DNA from: Sphingomonas sanguinis
Lineage (GTDB): Bacteria; Pseudomonadota; Alphaproteobacteria; Sphingomonadales; Sphingomonadaceae
Reading direction: 5' to 3'
Assembly: GCF_001476905.1 (NCBI RefSeq)
Contig: NZ_LDTE01000010.1
Location: 62,001 to 126,000 of the forward strand
DNA length: 64,000 nucleotides
Made by a program: the position numbers and the translations under genes. Below, one piece after another: positions 55,295 to 63,374 of this stretch (the first letter of the stretch is position 1; every line of letters starts with the position of its first letter). Under the pieces are notes generated by a model. The model did not search any database and was not told where the DNA came from. It was given only the letters and a program-made list of their open reading frames with translations.

Positions 55295-57616
55295 TCACCG
55301 CAACCGCTCGATCGCCTGGGCCAGTGCGACATAGAGCTTGCCCATGTCCGAGGAGAGCAGCGTCACGCCCAGCGGCGATCCGTCGCGCTGGGCGAGCACG
55401 CCGCGCAGCATCGCTTCAAAATCATGGATGTAGCGGTTCACATGGTCGCGGAACTTCGCATCGTCGTCATACAGGTCGGCGATGTCGCGCGCCTGATGCG
55501 AGTCTAGGATGCGCACCGCGCGCCGGGTGAAGACACCGCGATCCCCCTTGAGATAGGCGGCCCAGGCGCTGTCGGTGACCTCGGGCGCATAAATCTTGGT
55601 GATGTCGATCGACGCGGAGTTGAGCGATTCGACCAGCAGAGAGGCCCGACGTGCGAAATTGTCGCGGTCGGCCTCTTCGCGTTCGGTCCGGGCGTCTTCG
55701 ATCCGAGCTTCGACGAGTCCCGTCTTCTCGACGATCAGGTCGGCCTGGCGCGCCAGCCGCTCGGTCGCGCGGGTCGCGGCCTCGACCGCGCCTTGGGTCG
55801 CGTCGATGATGGCGTGAACCTGTCGCTCGACCGTGTCGCCGGTGGCGCGGCGCATCGCCTCGGCGCTCGCCTGTTCCAGCGCCTGGGCGGCCTGGGGAAT
55901 GACCTCGGCCAGCGTCTCGCGCGCCTTTTCGGCGGCGGTCGCGGCGGTTTCGCGCACATGCAGCAGCGCATCGACCAGCTTGGGCGCGGCTTCGTCGGCG
56001 AAGCGATGGGTGCGGTCGATCGTCTCGTCGACCATCATGCCTAGTGCATCGGCTTTCGCCCGACCGCTGGTCAGCGTTTCGATCAGCGAGCCGGACAGCG
56101 TCTCCAGTGTCTGGCGCTGTTCGGCGATGACATCGGCAATGGCCTCGATCGCCTCATGCGTGCTCTCCGCCGCGGCGACCAGTGCGAGCAGTTCGGGCTT
56201 GGTCTGCACCACGACCTCGTGGCTGGCATGCATCCGCTGGTCGAGCCGGCCCAGCGCCTCGGGCAGGGTCTCGTCGATCTCGCGCGCGGCGGCATCTAGG
56301 GCGATGAGCAGCGTCTCGGTAGTGCCGATGACGCGGTTGGCCATGGTCTCGCCCGCCTCCAGCGCGCCGGTCATCGCATCCGCCGAGCCGCCGAGCGCGC
56401 TGATCGAGGCGGCGAGCATCTGCGACTTCTCGGTCCCCTGGGAATGGAGCACGGCGATCCGTGCCTCCACTCGGTCCAGCGCGGTGTCGAGCGTGTCGAT
56501 CATCGCCTCGCCCGCGATACGCTGCGCCTCCAACTCGCCGGTCAGCCGCGTTACCGCACCGTCGACCGTGGTGATCCGTTCGGCCAGCGCGTCGGCACTG
56601 TTGCGGGCGGCGTTGTCGAGCGCGGCCTGGTTGGCGCTGACCATCGCCAGCATCGCCTCGCCCTGCGCTGCGATACCCTTGCGCGACTGGTCGATCGCCT
56701 CCGCCGTGCGGTCGAGCAGTTCGTCGATGGTGACCGCGACATTGGCGGTGACGTTTTCCAGATGCTCGCTGGCGGTCCGGCTGGTCGCCTCCATCTGTTC
56801 GATATGGGTGGCAAGCCGCAGCGCCGCACCGCTGGCGATCGTGTCGGCGTCCTGTCCGCGCCGGCCGAGCGCCACGAACTGCGCGTCGAGCGCCGCCGCA
56901 TGGCTTTCCGCCGAGCGGGCCGCCTCTGCCATCCGATCGCTCGCCTCGCCGACCTCGTCCGCCGCGCGGGGTAGGGCGTCCAGCAACTGGGTCAGGCTTG
57001 CCTGGCTGGTCCCGGCGATCTCGGCTAGCGTCCGGCCATGCGCCTCGACCATCTGGATATCGTCGGCCAGATCGCGGGCGATGGTGTTGAAACGGGTTTC
57101 GGCCGCCTGCGCCATTTCAGACAGGGCAACCGCCTGGGCCGACAATTCGGAGCGGTTCGCGGCCAGCGCCTGGCCGATCGCCTCGACCGCGCGCTCCAGC
57201 GCCATCGCTTCGATCCGCATGTCGTGCGCGGTCATGGCGAAGCGGCGCTGTTCCGCGCGGCTGGTCCGCTGCACGATCAGCCAGAGGATGGCGATCAGCA
57301 TCGGTCCGGCCAGCGCCATGGTGACGAGCGGTGCCAGCGTGGCGGGCGACAATTCGGACGTGCGGCTCAGCCCCCAACCCAGCACCGCTCCGGCCCAGAC
57401 CAGCGCCGCCGCGATGGCCAGGATCATCGGCGCGCGCGCGGGCGGCGTCGGCTCGGCGGGATCGGCGCCTTCGTCCAGCCACGGACTGTCGGCGAGGGGG
57501 AGCGGCGACGGCGCGGCTTCATCGGCCGGGAATGGCGCGGGATAGGCCGCCTGCTCGGCATCCACGTCCGGCATGTCCGACCTGTCCTGACGCTCCGCGC
57601 GCAAATCCACGATCAT
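55295..57616 (-). CDS. large membrane-anchored coiled-coil protein
   Basis: A 773-residue protein. After a Pro/Ala-rich N-terminus there are two hydrophobic segments (about 64-84 and 92-115). About 530 residues of Ala/Glu/Arg-rich helix follow, full of heptad patterns. A more globular C-terminal part (about 655-773, for example LNSASIDITKIYAPEVTDSA, YLKGDRGVFTRRAVRILDSH, DHVNRYIHDFEAMLRGVLAQ) looks like a distinct domain. No catalytic motif is visible, and it has no chemoreceptor hairpin signature. General design recalls polar organisers such as Caulobacter TipN, but I cannot claim homology. It is divergent from an Hpt-like gene. Confidence 0.8.
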   Translation of the reverse strand: MIVDLRAERQDRSDMPDVDAEQAAYPAPFPADEAAPSPLPLADSPWLDEGADPAEPTPPARAPMILAIAAALVWAGAVLGWGLSRTSELSPATLAPLVTMALAGPMLIAILWLIVQRTSRAEQRRFAMTAHDMRIEAMALERAVEAIGQALAANRSELSAQAVALSEMAQAAETRFNTIARDLADDIQMVEAHGRTLAEIAGTSQASLTQLLDALPRAADEVGEASDRMAEAARSAESHAAALDAQFVALGRRGQDADTIASGAALRLATHIEQMEATSRTASEHLENVTANVAVTIDELLDRTAEAIDQSRKGIAAQGEAMLAMVSANQAALDNAARNSADALAERITTVDGAVTRLTGELEAQRIAGEAMIDTLDTALDRVEARIAVLHSQGTEKSQMLAASISALGGSADAMTGALEAGETMANRVIGTTETLLIALDAAAREIDETLPEALGRLDQRMHASHEVVVQTKPELLALVAAAESTHEAIEAIADVIAEQRQTLETLSGSLIETLTSGRAKADALGMMVDETIDRTHRFADEAAPKLVDALLHVRETAATAAEKARETLAEVIPQAAQALEQASAEAMRRATGDTVERQVHAIIDATQGAVEAATRATERLARQADLIVEKTGLVEARIEDARTEREEADRDNFARRASLLVESLNSASIDITKIYAPEVTDSAWAAYLKGDRGVFTRRAVRILDSHQARDIADLYDDDAKFRDHVNRYIHDFEAMLRGVLAQRDGSPLGVTLLSSDMGKLYVALAQAIERLR

Positions 57617-57719
57617 CTGAGCCCCCGTGTCACAATGGGTCGGTTTATCACGTTTGTTCGTCGCAGAAAGCGAATTGCGCTATTCCGTGCATCGCCTCTC
57701 CCGGTTTAGGGGGGAGCGC

Positions 57720-58013
57720 ATGACTTATGAGCACGGTATGATGGACTCTGCCCTGGCGGCGGTGGCCGGTGATGAACCGGCCGTCATCCAGGATTTGCGC
57801 TGCGCGTTCGTCGAGGGCGTGACGCGCGCGCTGGAGTCGATGCGCCTAGCCGGGGACGGCCAGGAATGGCGCGAAGCGTCCTTGCGACTCAAGGGCTTGG
57901 CCGCCAGCGTCAATGCGTTGCCGCTGATGACCCTGGCCGGGCAGGCCGCGGACCGCGACACCCGCGACCCCGCGCTGTTGGACAAGATCGCCGAGGTCGT
58001 TGCCCGGCTCTGA
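57720..58013 (+). CDS. Hpt-like protein lacking the phospho-accepting His
   Basis: A 97-residue helical protein. The stretch WREASLRLKGLAASVNALPL matches the Hpt motif around A-H-x-LKG, but the His position is Leu55. No other His lies at a suitable place. Hpt domains normally relay phosphate between receivers; this one could only bind partners. GGGGAGCG precedes ATG 57720. It opens a run of four plus-strand genes that ends with a kinase-like protein. Confidence 0.7.
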   Translation: MTYEHGMMDSALAAVAGDEPAVIQDLRCAFVEGVTRALESMRLAGDGQEWREASLRLKGLAASVNALPLMTLAGQAADRDTRDPALLDKIAEVVARL

Positions 58014-58093
58014 ACGGTGGCTGGGCCGGGGCGGGCGACCGCTTCGGACGCACGGGGCTGGCATGGCGGGCGGCAAGCGCCTAACAGCACGCC

Positions 58094-59278
58094 ATGCTGT
58101 CCGGTCTTCTTTTCGCGATTGACGACGCCGACGACCGCCCCGGGCGGTTGACGGCCACCTTGCCGTTCGCAGGCGTCACCCTGATCGAGTATCAGGCGCG
58201 GCTGCTGATGGCGGCGGGGGCGGCGCAGATCATCATCGTCGTCGCCCGGCTGACCCCCGAGTTGCTGGGCGCCATCGCGCGCATCGCCCAGCGCGGGGTC
58301 GTGGTCGATACGGTGCGCAGTGCGGTCGAGGCGGCCGAGAAGCTGCATCCGCTGTCGCGGCTGGTGGTGCTGGCCGACGGGCTGATCACCACCGAGGACA
58401 CGATCGCGATGGTCCTGCGAGACACCGGGCATGACGCGCTGATCGTGTTGCCCGAGGCGGCGGCCGAACCGGGGCTGGAGCGGGTGGGCGGGCACATGGC
58501 CTGGGCCGGGGTCGCCCGGCTCGATCCGCGCCGGGTGGCCGAGGTCGCCGCGTTGCCGCGAGACTATGACCTGCAATCCACCCTGTTGCGAATGGCGGCG
58601 CAGGCCCGTGCAACGCATATCCTGCTGCCCGCCGATGCCGAGAAGGCGGGGCACGGCATCGTGCACCGCGCCGAGACGCTGGACGTGCGTGGCCGCGCGG
58701 TCGTGGCCCGGTTGGTGTCGGGACGGCGCAGCTGGTTCGATCGCTATGTCCTGGCGCCGGTCGCGCGGCTCGCCTTGCCGCGCCTGGTCGAGCGCGCCGT
58801 GCCCGCACATGTTGCCGGGGGGGCGGGCGTCGGACTGGGCGTGTTGGGTCTGGTGCTGATCCTGTTCGGTTTCCCCGCGCTCGGCCTATTTGCGGCGGTT
58901 GCGGGAATGCTGGGCCTGGGCCTGGGCGAGACGCTGGCGGGCTTGCGTGACGAACAGGGGGCGGCCCGTGCCCAGTCGGCAGCGATCGCGGGACTGGCCG
59001 CGCTCGCCATCGCGGCACTGGGGTGGCAGCAATATCGGATGGGCGGTGATGAAGTCGCCCCGGTCCTGGCGCTGATGCTGGTGATCCTGGGCAGCCTGGC
59101 GGAACGGGCGGGGCTGTATCGCTTTCGTCGGCGCTGGTGGGCCAGCCCGCCTGCCTATCTGATGGTCCTTTGGCCCATGACCCTGTTGGGGGCCGGCGTC
59201 TGGGGACTGGCCCTGGCGAGCGTCTATGCGATCGTCACTTTGGCGTCCGCAATCGAGACATTGCGGTCGCAAGTTTAG
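58094..59278 (+). CDS. nucleotidyltransferase-like / membrane domain fusion, unknown function
   Basis: A 394-residue protein. The N-terminal half (1-215) looks like a sugar-nucleotidyltransferase fold (LPFAGVTLIEYQARLLMAAG, then IIIVVARLTPELL) but lacks the glycine-rich nucleotide loop with its Arg and Lys. The C-terminal half has about five hydrophobic segments. VPAHVAGGAGVGLGVLGLVL followed by GLGLGETLAGLRDEQG resembles, in position, the start and catalytic region of CDP-alcohol phosphotransferases (DGxxARxxxxxxxxG), but without the Asp residues. The overall plan recalls inositol-1-phosphate cytidylyltransferase/DIPP-synthase fusions, perhaps as a degenerate relative. Confidence 0.6.
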   Translation: MLSGLLFAIDDADDRPGRLTATLPFAGVTLIEYQARLLMAAGAAQIIIVVARLTPELLGAIARIAQRGVVVDTVRSAVEAAEKLHPLSRLVVLADGLITTEDTIAMVLRDTGHDALIVLPEAAAEPGLERVGGHMAWAGVARLDPRRVAEVAALPRDYDLQSTLLRMAAQARATHILLPADAEKAGHGIVHRAETLDVRGRAVVARLVSGRRSWFDRYVLAPVARLALPRLVERAVPAHVAGGAGVGLGVLGLVLILFGFPALGLFAAVAGMLGLGLGETLAGLRDEQGAARAQSAAIAGLAALAIAALGWQQYRMGGDEVAPVLALMLVILGSLAERAGLYRFRRRWWASPPAYLMVLWPMTLLGAGVWGLALASVYAIVTLASAIETLRSQV

Positions 59279-59313
59279 TGTCGCTTTAACGTCATAGGGT
59301 TTAGCGGTGCCGG

Positions 59314-60384
59314 ATGGCGGTCGAACCGGACCCATTTCAGGCTTCCGAATGGCAGGGCGCGGCATTGTCCGCGCGCGTCGCGGCGGCGCGTGCGCGTGCG
59401 GTCGCCCGGCGCGAAGGAGCGCTCGCGGACCTGGGTCTGGCCGATGACGTCCGGCTGACCGAGCGAATCCGGTTTGAGGTGACGACCCGGCTGCGCACGC
59501 TGGTGGAGACGGTGGCGCGCGACCTGCTGCGCCAGGTGGAACGCCTGACCCCCGATGGAGAGAGTGCGAGCCCGATGCCGCCCCCCGGCACCGTGTTCGA
59601 GCGGATGCGACAGGCGGGATGCCTGAGCGACGCTGGGCTCATGACCGAATTGGTGGCCCAGGTCCGGCAGGCCTTGCTGGCCGAAGGATTGCCGATCGAC
59701 AGCATGGCGGGGGATGCGCCCAGCCTGCTCGTCCGCCTGACCGAAGCGCCCGACCGGATCGTCGCGGCGGCGGCGCGCGGCGTGCTGGTGGCCGAGGGGG
59801 GTGTCCGCACTGCCGGGCTGGAGGGCGAGGCGGTGGCGCTGCCCGCCGAGCAGCATCACCGGCTAATCTGGACGATTGCGGCGATGCTGCGCCAGGGCGG
59901 CGATGCGGCTCGTGACAAGGTGCTGGCCAAGGCGGCGGAGCGCGTGCTCGCCGCGCAGGAGGCCGGGGATCGGCCGCTCGCCGCGACGCTGAAGCTGGCC
60001 GCCGCCATCGACGCACGCGCGGCGGAACTGCCCGAATTGCTGGTCGAGAGCCTGTCCGATCGCCAGCTGGGCCTGTTCATCGCGCTTCTGACCCATGCCT
60101 GCGGGATGGACGTCGACCTGGTGCGCGAGATCGTGCTGGAACCGGAGGGGGATCGCCTCTGGCTCGTGCTGCGCGCGCTCGATATGGACCGGGCGACGAT
60201 CGCGCGGATCGGCTGGGCCCTGTGCGAGGCCGATGGTCGCCGCGACGTCGAGGGCTTTGCCGACGCGGTCGAGGCGATCATGGCGGTGTCGCCGGAGGAT
60301 GCCCGCCAGGCCATCGCGTCCCTGAGGCTGCCTCGCGCGTTTCGCGAAGCGATGGAGCGTTTGGAAGGTTTCGCGCGTCGATGA
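59314..60384 (+). CDS. DUF2336-like helical protein
   Basis: A 356-residue cytoplasmic, mainly helical protein rich in Ala, Arg and Leu. The repeat-like helices (LFIALLTHACGMDVDLVREI, then LWLVLRALDMDRATIARIGW) fit the alphaproteobacterial DUF2336 family, whose role is unknown. It has no signal peptide or membrane segment. Its stop overlaps the start of the kinase-like gene (ATGA), so the two are translated together and may interact. Confidence 0.65.
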   Translation: MAVEPDPFQASEWQGAALSARVAAARARAVARREGALADLGLADDVRLTERIRFEVTTRLRTLVETVARDLLRQVERLTPDGESASPMPPPGTVFERMRQAGCLSDAGLMTELVAQVRQALLAEGLPIDSMAGDAPSLLVRLTEAPDRIVAAAARGVLVAEGGVRTAGLEGEAVALPAEQHHRLIWTIAAMLRQGGDAARDKVLAKAAERVLAAQEAGDRPLAATLKLAAAIDARAAELPELLVESLSDRQLGLFIALLTHACGMDVDLVREIVLEPEGDRLWLVLRALDMDRATIARIGWALCEADGRRDVEGFADAVEAIMAVSPEDARQAIASLRLPRAFREAMERLEGFARR

Positions 60385-61745
60385 CCTCGATGGATAGCCC
60401 CGGCGAATCGATGGTCGCGCGTGCCATTCTGGACGCAGGCGACCATATCCTGTCGGCCGACCCCCCGATCGAGCTGCTGCACATGCGTGCCGGGGGCGGG
60501 GCGGGGGACCGGATGGCGGTGCCGCCGATCGCGCGAGTGGCACGGCTGGCCCGGCGGCTGGGCATCACGGTGTCGCGCAAGGTGGTGGTCGCCGATGACG
60601 AGGGGGATCTCGACCTGTGGGTCCAGGCCCGGCCCGAAACCGGGCAGATCCGCCTGAGCGTGAGCGGCTGGCGCGACCGTAACGCGTGGAAGCCGAGTGC
60701 GCCGCCGCCCGATCATGCCGCGGCCGGCGCCGATTTCCGCTGGGAAACCGATGCGGCGCTTCGCTTGACCTTCCTGTCGCCGGGGGCTGGCCTGCGTCAT
60801 GGTTTCGATGCCGAGGCGATGCTGGGGCGTCCGCTGAACGCGTTGTTCCTATTCGATCCCAAGGCGACGGGCACAAGCCGCTTGCTGGACGAAGCCGCAC
60901 CGCTCGATGGACGCGGGGCCCGACTGCGTCCGACCGATGCGCCGGTGCGGCTGTCGGCGGCGATCCGCCATGACGGCATGGGCGGGATTGCGGGTCTGGT
61001 CGGCGCGACCTTCCTGATCGACGAGCCCGGCGAGGACGATACGGACGTGCTCATTCCGCCGGGCGGTCCGCCGCTGACCGAGACATTCACCGCCGGGCTC
61101 GACAAGGCACTGCGCACGCCTTTGGCGCGGATCGTCGCCAATGCCGACAGCATCGCGGCGCGGGCAGACGGGCCGATTGCGGCGGAATATGCCGACTATG
61201 CGAACGACATCGCCCATGCCGGACGGCATCTGATGGGGCTGGTCGACAATCTGGTCGAGTTGCAGGCGATCGAGCAGGCCGATTTCCGCCTGACCGCGAC
61301 GCCGATCGACCTGGCCGATGTGGCGCGCCGCGCGGGCGGACTGCTGGGCGTCCGTGCAGAGGCGGCCGGGGTGACGATCCGCCGCCCCGCGCTGTCGGAG
61401 GGCCTGCCCGCGCTCGGCGATTTCGGCCGGTCGCTGCAGATCATGATCAACCTGATCGGCAATGCCGTGCGCTATTCGCCACGCGGCGGCGAGGTGGTGG
61501 TCACCGCCGAGCGGGACGGCGAATGGGCGCTGGTCAGTGTCGCCGATCGCGGCAAGGGCATCGCGCCCGAGGATCAGGCACGCATTTTCGAGAAGTTCGA
61601 GCGCGTCGACCCGAGCGAGCCGGGCGGCACCGGCCTTGGGCTCTATATCGCCCGTCGCTTGGCCCGCGCGTTGGGCGGCGAGTTGAGCGTCGAGAGCGTG
61701 CCGGGAGAGGGGGCGACCTTCACCTTCCGCCTTCGGTCGCGATAG
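60381..61745 (+). CDS. histidine-kinase-like protein with Lys in place of the H-box His
   Basis: A 454-residue soluble protein. Residues 110-215 look like a PAS-type sensor (FRWETDAALRLTFLSPGAGL, then AMLGRPLNALFLFDP). The dimerisation helix has GLDKALRTPLARIVANADSI, where a normal kinase has xxHELRTPL, so the phospho-acceptor is Lys242. The catalytic domain is complete: N-box INLIGNAVRYSP, G1 ADRGKGIAPED, F-box FEKFER, G2 GGTGLGLYIARRLA. It should bind ATP but not autophosphorylate on His. It could act like DivL-type pseudokinases through protein contacts. Coupled to the DUF2336-like gene; a bidirectional terminator follows. Confidence 0.85.
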   Translation: MTSMDSPGESMVARAILDAGDHILSADPPIELLHMRAGGGAGDRMAVPPIARVARLARRLGITVSRKVVVADDEGDLDLWVQARPETGQIRLSVSGWRDRNAWKPSAPPPDHAAAGADFRWETDAALRLTFLSPGAGLRHGFDAEAMLGRPLNALFLFDPKATGTSRLLDEAAPLDGRGARLRPTDAPVRLSAAIRHDGMGGIAGLVGATFLIDEPGEDDTDVLIPPGGPPLTETFTAGLDKALRTPLARIVANADSIAARADGPIAAEYADYANDIAHAGRHLMGLVDNLVELQAIEQADFRLTATPIDLADVARRAGGLLGVRAEAAGVTIRRPALSEGLPALGDFGRSLQIMINLIGNAVRYSPRGGEVVVTAERDGEWALVSVADRGKGIAPEDQARIFEKFERVDPSEPGGTGLGLYIARRLARALGGELSVESVPGEGATFTFRLRSR

Positions 61746-61825
61746 GTCGGATCGCTTCCGCCCCCTGGATGTGGGGCGCATATCGTGCGTAGATTACGGA
61801 TACCGCAACTATGCGCTGAAACATC

Positions 61826-61853
61826 AAAAAAGGGCCCCCGAAGGAGCCCTTTT
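61826..61853. terminator. bidirectional terminator between the kinase-like gene and the gltA operon
   Basis: AAAAAAGGGC ... GCCCTTTT with inner CC/GG pairs and a CGAA loop. On the minus strand the stem is followed by TTTTTT, on the plus strand by TTTT. It serves both converging transcripts. Confidence 0.85.
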
Positions 61854-61872
61854 CGTGTCCGCGAACGAACGC

Positions 61873-62085
61873 TCAGCGCCGCCTTTTGGGCAATCGCCGG
61901 GCGATCAGGATCAGCAGCAATCCCCCGACCGCGACGAACGCACCGCGATCGGCCCATTCGCCGCGACCGAGCATGAAGCTTTCATCGGGCCAATGAATGT
62001 ATCCCAGGCCCTGACCGATCCATAAGCCACCGGTCAGCGCCAGAAGGACGCCGATGGCGATCAGGATCGGCCGGGCCCGGTTCAT
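61873..62085 (-). CDS. small two-helix membrane protein after gltA
   Basis: A 70-residue protein with two hydrophobic segments (ILIAIGVLLALTGGLWIGQG and GAFVAVGGLLLILIARRL) around IHWPDESFMLGRGEWADRG, and a basic C-terminus. The pattern WIGQGLGY ... SFM is found in a widespread family of unknown function. ATG 62085 lies three bases after the gltA stop, so it is probably in the gltX-gltA transcript. Confidence 0.7.
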   Translation of the reverse strand: MNRARPILIAIGVLLALTGGLWIGQGLGYIHWPDESFMLGRGEWADRGAFVAVGGLLLILIARRLPKRRR

Positions 62086-62088
62086 GGC

Positions 62089-63372
62089 TTAGCGCTGCTC
62101 GACCGGGACGTAGGAACGCTGCGTCGGGCCGGTGTACAGCTGACGCGGGCGGCCGATCTTCTGGTCGGGATCGGTGATCATCTCGTTCCACTGTGCGACC
62201 CAGCCGACGGTGCGAGCCAGGGCGAACAGCACGGTGAACATCTCGGTCGGGAAGCCGATCGCCGACAGGATGACGCCCGAATAGAAGTCGACGTTCGGGA
62301 ACAGCTTCTTCTCGACGAAATAGTCGTCGTTCAGCGCGATCTCTTCGAGGCGGAGTGCCGTCTCGAACAGCGGATCGTTGACCTTCAGCGCGTCGAACAC
62401 TTCGCGCACGGTCTTCTGCATCACGGTCGCGCGCGGGTCGTAGTTCTTGTAGACGCGGTGACCGAAGCCCATCAGGCGGAACGGATCGTTCTTGTCCTTG
62501 GCGCGCGCGATGAACTCGGGGATACGCTCGGGCGTGCCGATCTCGCGCAGCATGTTGAGCGCGGCTTCGTTCGCGCCGCCATGCGCCGGACCCCAGAGGC
62601 AGGCGATGCCCGCCGCGATGCACGCGAACGGGTTCGCACCCGACGAACCCGCCAGACGGACGGTCGAGGTCGACGCGTTCTGCTCGTGATCGGCGTGCAG
62701 GATGAAGATGCGGTCCATCGCCTTTTCGACGGCCGGGTTCACCTCATACGGCTCGGCCGGAACGCCGAAGGTCATGCGCAGGAAGTTGCCGGTATAGGAC
62801 AGCGAGTTGTCCGGGTACAGGAAGGGCTGACCCACGCTGTACTTGTACGCCATCGCCGCGATCGTCGGGATCTTGGCGATCAGGCGGTGCGAGGCGATGG
62901 TACGCTGCACCGGATCGTGGATGTCGGTCGAGTCGTGATAGAAGGCCGACAGCGCGCCGACGACACCGCACATGATCGCCATCGGATGCGCATCGCGGCG
63001 GAAGCCACGGAAGAACGCCGCCAACTGCTCATGCACCATGGTGTGGCGCGTAATGGTGGTGGTGAATTCCGACAGCTCGCCCTGGTTGGGCAGTTCGCCG
63101 TTCAGCAGGAGGTACGCGACCTCCATGAAGCTGCTATTCTCGGCCAGCTCGCCGATCGGATAGCCGCGGTGCAGCAGAACGCCTTCGTCACCGTCGATAT
63201 AGGTCAGCTCCGACCGGCACGAGGCGGTCGAGGTGAAGCCGGGATCATAGGTGAAGGCACCCGTCTGGGCATAGAGCTTGCGGATGTCGACCACGTCCGG
63301 GCCGATCGAGCCCGACATGACCGGATAGTCAAAGCCCTTGCCGCCGATGTCGAATTTCGCGGTGTCGCTCAT
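62089..63372 (-). CDS. gltA: type II citrate synthase
   Basis: A 427-residue enzyme condensing acetyl-CoA and oxaloacetate, first step of the TCA cycle. It has the N-terminal domain of the hexameric NADH-sensitive type ([20 protein letters not shown]). The catalytic residues lie in [14 protein letters not shown] (His), [13 protein letters not shown] (His) and [10 protein letters not shown] (Asp). AAGGA precedes the start; ATG 63372 is chosen, TTG 63378 would add two residues and overlap the gltX stop. Expression is linked to gltX. Confidence 0.96.
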   Translation of the reverse strand: MSDTAKFDIGGKGFDYPVMSGSIGPDVVDIRKLYAQTGAFTYDPGFTSTASCRSELTYIDGDEGVLLHRGYPIGELAENSSFMEVAYLLLNGELPNQGELSEFTTTITRHTMVHEQLAAFFRGFRRDAHPMAIMCGVVGALSAFYHDSTDIHDPVQRTIASHRLIAKIPTIAAMAYKYSVGQPFLYPDNSLSYTGNFLRMTFGVPAEPYEVNPAVEKAMDRIFILHADHEQNASTSTVRLAGSSGANPFACIAAGIACLWGPAHGGANEAALNMLREIGTPERIPEFIARAKDKNDPFRLMGFGHRVYKNYDPRATVMQKTVREVFDALKVNDPLFETALRLEEIALNDDYFVEKKLFPNVDFYSGVILSAIGFPTEMFTVLFALARTVGWVAQWNEMITDPDQKIGRPRQLYTGPTQRSYVPVEQR

Positions 63373-63374
63373 AC

